A stretch of DNA of 64,000 bases, from positions 992,001 to 1,056,000 of the forward strand of contig JAMXSV010000010.1 in NCBI GenBank assembly GCA_027559495.1. Direction: 5' to 3'. A program made the translations under genes and the position numbers. The DNA comes from Aurifilum marmelostoma (lineage: Eukaryota; Ascomycota; Sordariomycetes; Diaporthales; Cryphonectriaceae). Under the pieces are notes generated by a model. That model worked only from the letters and a program-made list of their open reading frames with translations. It made no database searches and was not told the DNA's origin. Below are positions 56,457-64,000 of this stretch, one piece after another; position 1 is the first letter of the stretch; each line of letters begins with the position of its first letter.

Positions 56457-59400
56457 TCAGTCCTCATAGGCAGAAACCTCATCGGACATCTCGCTAGAGG
56501 AGTCATCCGTCGACTCAGCATCAGAGTCCTCAGAATGCTTGCGCTTCCGCTTCTGGGCTGACCTGACCAAAGGATTTCGCTTATCACAATATTCGAGAAA
56601 CTGCCGCCATTGTCGAGCCAGCTGGGCAATATCATCGAAAGGTTCGTCTAGCTTAGGATAGAAGTCAAGCCTTTGAGAACAGAGGACGTTGCCTTCATGG
56701 TTGCGAATATCGTATGGTCGAGATACGAGGTCTTTTCTGGACGCCGGGTTCCACTTGATACAGATGGTAAACAGCCTTGCCCGGACTTGGTTGTCCGAAA
56801 GAGTCTTCATATGAACTGATGGTCCCCCGAGCACAGCATATTTGAACCATTTGTATTGGTTATCATCTGCCAAGAACGCTTTACAGGCCATGCAAATTCT
56901 GTGCTCTCCCAATGCTGCGCAGAATTGGCAGCAAGATACGCCGCTTGCCCCCCGCTCTCTCGCGATTTTTCTCCAGAAGAGAATTTCTCTGGTGAAGAGC
57001 TTGTGCAGGATGAAATTTCGCGACTGAGCGTTGAGATCGGTGTAGCGTGGATCGAGCCATGGCGAAAGATTCCTCTTGTAAAGCTGCGACCCACATGCAT
57101 CAGGCGACCGTGAGGCTCCCAGGGTGACAGGTGGTTCAGATCCCAGCTTTTGCAGCAGACCCAGGAAGCCGAAATCATGACTGTAGACCCCGTATAGCCC
57201 CCTCATATTCCATAATCGATCGCCTGATCGCCCTTGCTGTAACAGTGCCGTGAAATTCGGACCTTCAGTGGAAGTTCTGGTCGTGTGATAAACATCGCAA
57301 GTCTCGAGTGCCTCCTTGACAATAGCAGCCAGCACTTCAATTTCTGGTGCAGCCGGATCACCCTCAGTTAGATATGCGCAGAATTGCGGTCCGCGCCTGC
57401 CTTTTGAGTCTTTAGGATCGCATGTCGCCGTGATCAACACGCAGCCCTCTCTCGAAGCTTCAAGAGTGCCTTCCTTGGGCTCGACCAAGTGAAACTCGGG
57501 GTCTTCCCGTAAGTGCTGTTGGTCGAAATTCTTGGACGATCTCAAGAATGGCTCATCGGGCTCTAGAGAACCCCCTCTTTTGAGCCAGGTGTAGATGAAG
57601 TACACAATGCTTCGTAAAGAGCCGCTGTCAAGGGTAATGTCGAGTGAGTTTTCACCACAACCCACGATCCTGTAAGCCGCCCTTGCTATAGCAGCATGAA
57701 GGACCTGCCCAGGGGACCCAGAAAGCAAACTCTTCAGAACCTTGCTAAATGCAGCTGAATCGTAGTAGTTGTATTCTCCAGGTCCCCTCAGCTTTCCCAT
57801 TCTTTTGAGACCGGATGCATCTCTAACAGCTTGCCAGGCATCCTTTGTGATGGCGATAGCGGAGAGCTCTCGGATCTGATGCCATTGAGTTGAGAGGTAT
57901 GTTGTGATCGACATAACTATATAGGCCTGATCCTGGGCTTGTGAGCGATATGAAGGCGCTGATCGCCGAGAGACTCCAGTCCACTCCTCTTCAATTGCGT
58001 CTAGAGTGCCCGGATCTGTCAAGAGCGAATCAGACATATGTCTAAGAATGAGTCGACAAAGGGGCTGGACTCTATTCTGTGCTGCAGATTGCAGAAACGT
58101 CTTCACGTTGTCCCCGGTGATGTAGAGGCAGTAGAATCTCGATTCCACAAAGGTAGCATGACGAATCACTCCTGCAGGTGAGTCCAGGGCCAGGAAGGTT
58201 GACTGGGCCGAAAGGTAGTTGCTGTGATCACGGTCATCTTCAGTCACCTGGGATGGCCGATAAATGCTCTCCAGGGGATTTGTTGAAAAGATGTCGGTGT
58301 CTGGGTAGATTCCGCTGGCGGCATCGCTTTCACCACGGGCGACGACTCTTAGAGCGCTAATGATGTCCTCCCGATACCTATCCCTCGCCCAGTCGAAGAT
58401 GTAGTCGACGAGCAGGAGCAGTTGCAAAGCTCCGTCACGAGACGTGATGCAGCCGCGCCATACATCGATGATTCGCTTTGAATATATTCTTAGTCCCAAG
58501 ACAGATATGAGAATATACGAAGGCGTGACACTTACATATACAGTAGCACCGACGCGCCCCCTTTCGACGGGAGCGTCTTCCGTGTATGCTGCACACAGAC
58601 GCCAATCTTCTCCCTTGTTTGAGAAGAACCACACCAAAGGTCTTGCCTTCCAGTCAGATCGTGTGCTTGCTGCAAGAAAGAGCTGTCTCTGAGTCTCAAG
58701 AAACGTTCTGATTGAGAAGGCTGTTTGCATATCGATCGCAAGCCACTCATCTGAGGAGCCCGTCTTTGCTTCAAGGACCAGAAACGGGAACAACTGGCGG
58801 TCTCCCTTTGCACTCATTGGCTGATGAACGAAAGGAAATCCTGGTGCCTTGCTTGTCTCATCCACATCGGGGTTGACCTCAGGTTCTGGTTCTGAAGCAG
58901 CTATGTCATACAAGAGAAGCTCAATGTTCCTTGTTCTCCGGAGTCCATACACCCGATCGGGACTCTCTTTTTTCCCTAAATCTTTGGTGACTTCTGGATC
59001 GTGGTGCACTTCTTCATCCGCTCGAAAGTTGAATATCTGGTTCAAACCTACCGCCTCAAGCCTAGGTAACTGCTTAGAGCCTGGCTTGAGTTCAAGATTG
59101 CTTCATTGAGGTGTACTTACTGATCCAGAGATCGTGTTGCTCTCGGACAGCGGCAAGGCTGCCGAGCTTCTTGACGATTCCTTAGAGCCATCGCAGTGCT
59201 ACTGTGCTCATTCCGTCTGACCTCGATCTCCGAACGCCATACTCGTTTCCGACAGACGCGGCAGTGGGTAGGTCAGCATGGGCAGCTCTATTTGAGAGGC
59301 ATAGAGACGGGTCTGCTGTTACTTACCAACAAACTTCAGATGACAGCCTGCTGAGTATAAAGGACTCACAAGTATGTCTCCAGGTGCTCTCATTACGGCC

Positions 59401-59655
59401 ACGAGAGCGATCTGCACTCTTAACCAGGACCATTGCGTGAGATTTTCTCTCCATCTTCCAGGGATCCGTTCCCAAAAGTTCTGGATTAGTAGCATAAGCA
59501 TCGTATCTCTTGCTGGCAACCTCCTTGGCACCATTCAGCGTGTCCTCGTGGCACTCAGGCCAATCGGATGAGTCAACCTCGCCAACAAACTCAATGCGGT
59601 ATTTCTGGCAAAGTTCCTGCAGATGCACCAGTTGTGTAGGCGTCAACGTTGGCAT
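56457..59655 (-). CDS. Large fungal-specific protein with PD-(D/E)XK-like signature and Cys cluster
   Basis: The main exon is 56457-59061. The exon before it, 59121-59241, joins in phase through an intron with GTAAGT and CCTAG ends. The first exon runs from ATG 59655 (MPTLTPTQLVHLQEL) to about 59327-59331. Total is about 1,016 residues. Visible features in order: NESTWRHTCESF; CRCPRATRSL; KESPDRVYGLRRTRNIELLL; a nuclease-like strand with ExK (FPFLVLEAKTG, 58758-58792) followed by a Gln-bearing helix (QTAFSIRTFLETQ); PLVWFFSNKGEDWRL; GALQLLLLVDYIFDWARDRY; near the end CCQFC-x8-CMAC (about 56880-56940); and a basic-acidic Ser-rich tail. I recall similar unnamed ascomycete proteins with the WFF..G..WR and DGALQLLL.DYI.DWARD blocks. 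Nuclease function is inference. Codon usage is less GC-biased than its neighbours. The junction between exons 1 and 2 is problematic. Confidence 0.75.
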
Positions 59656-61207
59656 TATGAAAGCGGTGAAATGTGAAGACTGATCTGCTTCCAAGATGGA
59701 TACTCACAATTGTTTTCCTTGGAACATGTCCCCACGACCTGTTGCCTTTTGTTCGAGAAACAAAGCTTATATAATAAATACTTGGTGGTACTGAGGCAAC
59801 CAACAACATCAATCTAGTGCGGACGTTGGTTGCCAACTTGCTGCGCCACCTCCGCGATCATGCACAGTCGTCGCAGCACACTTCCGTCTGCGCGCGGTCG
59901 TTAGGTTATTGCAGGGGCCAAGCGAGGAGCAGTCCCAGGCTTCTCTCCTCTGGTATAATAAAGTTCGACCAGTACATGTGCCCCGCCAAAAATATACTTG
60001 TTAAAGCTGTTTTGGGGGCCAAAAAGCTGCCCCCCAATTGCAGAGGGCTGAACATTGACACGCCAGCTGTAAGTGACGTGTCAGAAACGGACTGTTTGAC
60101 CAAGAAAGCAAAGTGCTCATGCAAGAATGACCTTGTGTGACGAGATGTCATGGGAACGTCCTGTACAATCTATTGGCGATTCGCCTCGCATAGCTAGTCC
60201 ACATATTTATCCTACTTGTAGCTGCAATGAATCCGAATCTCAGTGTTCCAACTTCCATGATTGCAGTATGTCCTGTAGAAGCTGTTGCTCATCTTTCCCA
60301 GGATAATTACAAAGTAGATGAGTACTTTCGCTTCGCCCGATCATAACAACTGCTCTGCCTGGTATTTGTAGCTATAGGTAGATACGCAAAAGGTTGCCTA
60401 ATCCCGAATACATGAACTCGTTCATTCCAAGTGTATACCATGCCAAATTGTCTGGCTTAATCACTGGTTGCAAAGGGCCCATCAACACTTCCGGGGACTT
60501 TCAAAAGCAGAAGAACCGGAAACACGCCGCCATCGCAAGTAGCTCGTTGTGGTAGCTGAACCGTGGGCTTCTCTCCCAGTGATCACTTGCGGAGACATGA
60601 CGTTTGCTCGGAGGCCTACTCTTTAATTATCAATCGATGTGGCTACACGGATTGAACCAGTTCCGAAAATGCGCGACACTGCTCAGTCACGATCTCATCG
60701 CCATGTTGGATCATGTCTTATTGGACTGAATGTTGCAAGATTGCAATAAGCCCAAACTTCTCTCGCACGCCTGCATGGCAGTGGTGCTTTCGCGGTGGAT
60801 CTTCTTGCCGGAAATCCCGATCGGCGTGGGCTGAGGCCTCTAGAACAGTGAACAATGACGATCATTTTCGTGACCTCTCGAGATTTTGCAAGACATCAGG
60901 TGATGGATCTCGACATGTAGTCATTAAGTTTCACAACCTCTTAAGATAACTGCAACACATGTGTCGATGCCAGGCGTGCATTGCTACGCATCCGGCGTCA
61001 TGGAAGACGCGAGGACCGTTCCAAGTACCAGAATTAAGCAGACTGGAGATCTATAAAGTAGCGAGGAATTAGAGAAAGCCCAAGTAATGTTATCTGCTAA
61101 TTATCCAGAATCAAAACGCACTTCGGGAATACCATTTATCTCTATTTTGAATCAGCTCGTGGGGCCATTCTCTAAAGCAACCATTCTCCAAGACTTTATC
61201 GTTCACT
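59656..61207. other. AT-richer intergenic region
   Basis: 1.55 kb between divergent genes. There may be a 5' leader intron of the large gene just right of 59694 (GTGAGTATCC on the minus strand). No other gene or element was recognised. Confidence 0.45.
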
Positions 61208-62275
61208 ATGATGTTGGGAAAGATCGCGCTGGAAGAAGCCTTTGAAACGGCCGGCATGGAGGCCAAGTCCCAGCGTGAAGCCTCCTTGTACATCAACCCG
61301 TCCGACAGGGAGCGCTACATGAGCGCAATCAGCGACATCAATGAAAAGCGCGTCAAGCTGGCTGACGAGCACGGAATCGGATATACCATCGTGTCCCTCA
61401 CTGTACCCGGCATCCAGGGCATCTGGGACAAGGCTGAGGCCGAACGGCGTGCTACAGAGACCAACAACTGGGTTGCCGAGCAGATCAAGTCCAAGCCCGA
61501 CAAGCTGGGAGCCTTTGCCTGCCTCTCCATGCATGACCCCGTCCAGGCCGCCAGGGAGCTGACGCGGTGCGTCAAGGAGCTTGGCTTCCATGGTGCCCTG
61601 CTCTGTGACTTCCAGCACGCTGGCCCCAACGGAGAGACATATCTCTTCTACGACCAGCCGGCATACGACCGTTTCTGGCAGACCCTCCAGGACTTGGACG
61701 TCCCGCTCTATATCCACCCTGCAGCGCCTGCGGACGTCATTTATGACAAGCTGTACGCCCAGCGCAAGTTCCTGATCGGGCCGCCCCTGTCATTCGCCAA
61801 TGCCGTCAATCTGCACCTTCTTGGCATCATCACCAATGGGGTGTTTGATCGCTTCCCCAACGCCAAGGTCATTGTCGGCCACTTGGGAGAGCACATCCCC
61901 TTCGATTTCTGGCGTATCAACCACTGGATCGAGGATGTCGAGCGACCTATCGCGCTGGAGCAGGGCTACGAAAGGATCTGCAAGCGAGACATCTATCATT
62001 ACTTCAAAAACAACATCTGGGTCACCACCAGCGGGCACTTCTGCACGCAGTCTCTGAAGTTCGTGGTCGACGCCATCGGTGCGGATCGTGTCCTCTTCAG
62101 CGTTGACTACCCTTACGAAACGATCGAGAACTGTTCTGCGTGGTGGGATGGGAAGGCTGAGGAAGTCAAGGCTGCAGTAGGCGGCTTGGATAACTACAGG
62201 AAAATTGGAAGGGAGAATGCAAAGGCGTTGCTAAAGCTAGGAAAGTATCATGATTCTGAGGCCCCTGTTTCGTGA
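61208..62275 (+). CDS. 2,3-dihydroxybenzoate decarboxylase (amidohydrolase-2/ACMSD family)
   Basis: A non-oxidative, metal-dependent decarboxylase that converts 2,3-dihydroxybenzoate to catechol, or acts on a close analogue such as gamma-resorcylate. A single exon, 355 residues, against about 340 in the Aspergillus enzymes. It starts MMLGKIALEEAF, so ATG 61211 matches the known N-terminus even better. Expected metal and catalytic residues are present: the first Glu of ALEEAF, His near 170 in YIHPAAP, His near 224 in GHLGEHIPFDFWRINHW, and Asp near 298 in LFSVDYPYETIEN. IGRENAKALLKLGKY at the end is typical. It is cytosolic, with no targeting signal. It faces a Dal5-type anion transporter tail to tail, which could import the aromatic acid. 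Confidence 0.92.
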   Translation: MMLGKIALEEAFETAGMEAKSQREASLYINPSDRERYMSAISDINEKRVKLADEHGIGYTIVSLTVPGIQGIWDKAEAERRATETNNWVAEQIKSKPDKLGAFACLSMHDPVQAARELTRCVKELGFHGALLCDFQHAGPNGETYLFYDQPAYDRFWQTLQDLDVPLYIHPAAPADVIYDKLYAQRKFLIGPPLSFANAVNLHLLGIITNGVFDRFPNAKVIVGHLGEHIPFDFWRINHWIEDVERPIALEQGYERICKRDIYHYFKNNIWVTTSGHFCTQSLKFVVDAIGADRVLFSVDYPYETIENCSAWWDGKAEEVKAAVGGLDNYRKIGRENAKALLKLGKYHDSEAPVS

Positions 62276-62688
62276 TCAGATGGAGCGGATAGAGACCTAC
62301 GCGGAGATGAAGTGAGGGGAGGGCTCCTATAAGTGCCGTAGGTGGACTTGTGGCTATGGACGAGTATCAGATTTGACATATGAACAAAATTTCATTATTT
62401 ACTGTTCCACGACCGTCCGAAATATCTTCCATGGCTCCAAACCTTTACGCCAGCCCTCCAATCGCAAGTGGAGTCCATTATTCTGCCAAGATGAAGGTCA
62501 TTTATCTTCTTCCCGGTTCTGTGGATGACTGCCTCGACATCGCTGAGCAAGTCCCCCCGCCCCCCATTCAGATAGGTATCACAGTGTTCTAGACGTCTGA
62601 GCTTACATATAATGTCACCAATGCTAGTAAATGATGCTGATTCGTAGCTGTTGATAGCCTCCGAGAAATATATAACAGTTATGGACTC
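62276..62688. other. Convergent intergenic region
   Basis: 413 bp holding the 3' UTRs of two convergent genes. A 70-codon frame at 62380-62592 has no support. Confidence 0.5.
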
Positions 62689-64000
62689 CTAGTGCACGTA
62701 TCTGAATGAAACCACTGCGTCTCCACCATGGCCCACCTTGGACCCCGACACCTGAGCGTGGTTGACGACGCCGTGCTCTTCTTCCTCCTCGAACTTGCGG
62801 TTCTGCTTCTTGAGATAGGACTTGATGTAGAGGGCCATGCCGGCACAAAGCAAGCACGCACCGCTCATGACGCCACCGCCAGCGTAATACCTGGGCTCCT
62901 GACTGTCCGGAAACATGTATGCGGTGTAGAAGTGAGCGACGCCAGCTCCCATGAAGTTCATGATAGCTAGAGCAGCAGCGCGTTTCGCACGCGGCCGGGG
63001 CAGCGATGCGCTCACCCAGCTCACGCACAGGTTATACGGCGAGTAGGAGCCGCTCGTCATCAGGAACATTGAAAAGTAGCGTCCACCAGTTGTAGGGACG
63101 AACATAGCCTTGTGCATGATAGGTTAGCAAGACCTGTGCCGAGGAAGAACCTCACGAGGATACCGTATGGAAACTTACAAGAAGATTGCCGAGTAAAGCG
63201 AAGATCATGGGAACCGCGATATGGTAACCACGTTCTTGCTTGCGTGCGGCATGGAACGAGACAGCCAGGGACACGATGAAGGCGAAGAAATACGGAGGAG
63301 ACGTGAGGAGCAAGGTCGTGGTGTCCCCGTAGCCCAAGGTGCCGACGATGGAAGGGAAGAAGTTGCTGAACGACTGGGAGGTGATGAGTGACATTTGCAA
63401 GACGACAAACATGTACAGTTTTGGGTCGATTAGGGCTTGCTTGAGGCCCCACAAGACAGACTCGTGATCCTCGTCAATGATGCCAGCATTTTCCTTCCGG
63501 ATCCGCCATTCCTGAACACCGTTCTATGATCAGTATCACTTGTCTCCAGACCCAAGACATCATGGTAACGTACCGCAAAGAGCTGCATCTCTCTCGGGAT
63601 AAAAGGATGTTTGCTCTGGAGGGGATAGTCTGTAAGAAGTGGCAGGAACAGGAGAGCAATGACTACAGTCATTGAGCCCTCAATGATGAAAAGCCATTCC
63701 TACGCCTCTCGGGTCAGCTTCCGTTCCTGATGGAACACAACGCCGGCTAGGTGTAATGGGAGTCCTTACCCAAGAAGGTCTACCAGCAGCGCCATCCATG
63801 CGAGCAGTGACTGTTCAACAAGGCTCCGTCAGCATTACCCTCTGTTGGGAACCTAGTGAGAAGGTGGTTCTGACGTACTTCCGGCCGCGATGAGACCCGA
63901 GAAAGCGGTCGCCAGCATGTTGCCTCCATAGAGGATAGCAATGCGAGGTGGCAGCTCTGCTCGAGTGTACCAGCAACTCAGCAGGAAAAACACAGCTGGC
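62689..64000 (-). CDS. MFS anion:cation symporter, Dal5/allantoate permease family, 5' partial
   Basis: The C-terminal two thirds of a plasma-membrane organic-anion permease; the start lies beyond the right edge. Exons are 63879-64000 (open), 63770-63810, 63574-63699, 63179-63511 and 62689-63108, and all introns keep phase. Landmarks are ELPPRIAILYGGNMLATAFSG, the inter-helix motif MDGAAGRPSWEWLFIIEG, the central loop ESVLWGLKQALIDPKLYMFV, SFSNFFPSIVGTLGYGDT and GRYFSMFLMTSGSYSPYNLC, and a Lys/Glu-rich cytosolic tail. The family carries allantoate, nicotinate, pantothenate and other carboxylates. Beside a dihydroxybenzoate decarboxylase, an aromatic acid is a reasonable but unproven substrate. 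Confidence 0.9.

Noticed and set aside
59043..59045. Start of the large protein at 59045
   Set aside because: That codon is TTG. The frame is continued upstream by a good intron (59062-59120) into exon 59121-59241.
1..64000. CRISPR arrays, tRNA, rRNA, insertion sequences or operons
   Set aside because: I scanned for T-loop and anticodon-arm patterns, long terminal inverted repeats and regularly spaced repeats and found none. The intron structure shows a eukaryotic genome.

Overview
This is a window of nuclear DNA from a filamentous ascomycete (Pezizomycotina, most likely Sordariomycetes). The genes have short GT-AG introns, mostly about 55-170 bp, with CTGAC/CTAAC-type branch points. They include typical mould families: AA9 polysaccharide monooxygenase, GH72 glucanosyltransferase, a rhodopsin-domain membrane protein, a CYP52-like P450, 2,3-dihydroxybenzoate decarboxylase and Dal5-type transporters. 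Coding regions are GC-rich, intergenic regions are long, and there are no operons. I saw no tRNA, rRNA or intact transposon. The species cannot be named from the sequence.

Layout. 0-17 kb: the 3' part of a secreted glycoprotein gene, ATP-dependent PEP carboxykinase (gluconeogenesis), a methyltransferase-like membrane protein (minus), a cytochrome P450, and a 1,218-residue disordered conserved protein (minus). 17-23 kb: a 6.8 kb gene-poor stretch with long G and C runs. 23-31 kb: a rhodopsin-like 7-TM protein (minus) and a GPI-anchored GH72 cell-wall enzyme. 31-42 kb: an acidic protein with a cysteine-rich C-terminus, a Trf4-type non-canonical poly(A) polymerase (minus), a 12-exon sugar transporter, and a protein with an RRM-like segment and a possible mitochondrial presequence. 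42-50 kb: a small cysteine-rich protein (minus), an amidohydrolase related to imidazolonepropionase/ochratoxinase, and a zinc-finger protein. 50-55 kb: an AA9 LPMO and a secreted polyamine oxidase (both minus). 55-61 kb: a more AT-rich segment with one very large fungal-specific protein carrying a PD-(D/E)XK-like signature. 61-64 kb: 2,3-dihydroxybenzoate decarboxylase facing a Dal5-family anion transporter that runs off the right edge.

Two results matter most to a user. First, at least seven conserved reading frames are broken by one base, each at a G or C run, including in PEPCK, the sugar transporter and the poly(A) polymerase. Correcting each break restores a whole-codon length and recognisable protein. 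Uncorrected homopolymer errors are a far better explanation than seven pseudogenes. Second, the protein at 56.5-59.7 kb is the best candidate for undescribed biology: a nuclease-like ExK motif, a conserved tryptophan-rich core and a Cys cluster in one long fungal-specific protein, with a damaged or unusual splice junction near its N-terminus.

The genes do not form one pathway. Several serve carbon use (PEPCK, sugar transporter, LPMO, P450, dihydroxybenzoate decarboxylase with its transporter) and the cell wall (GH72), as expected of a plant-associated or saprotrophic mould.
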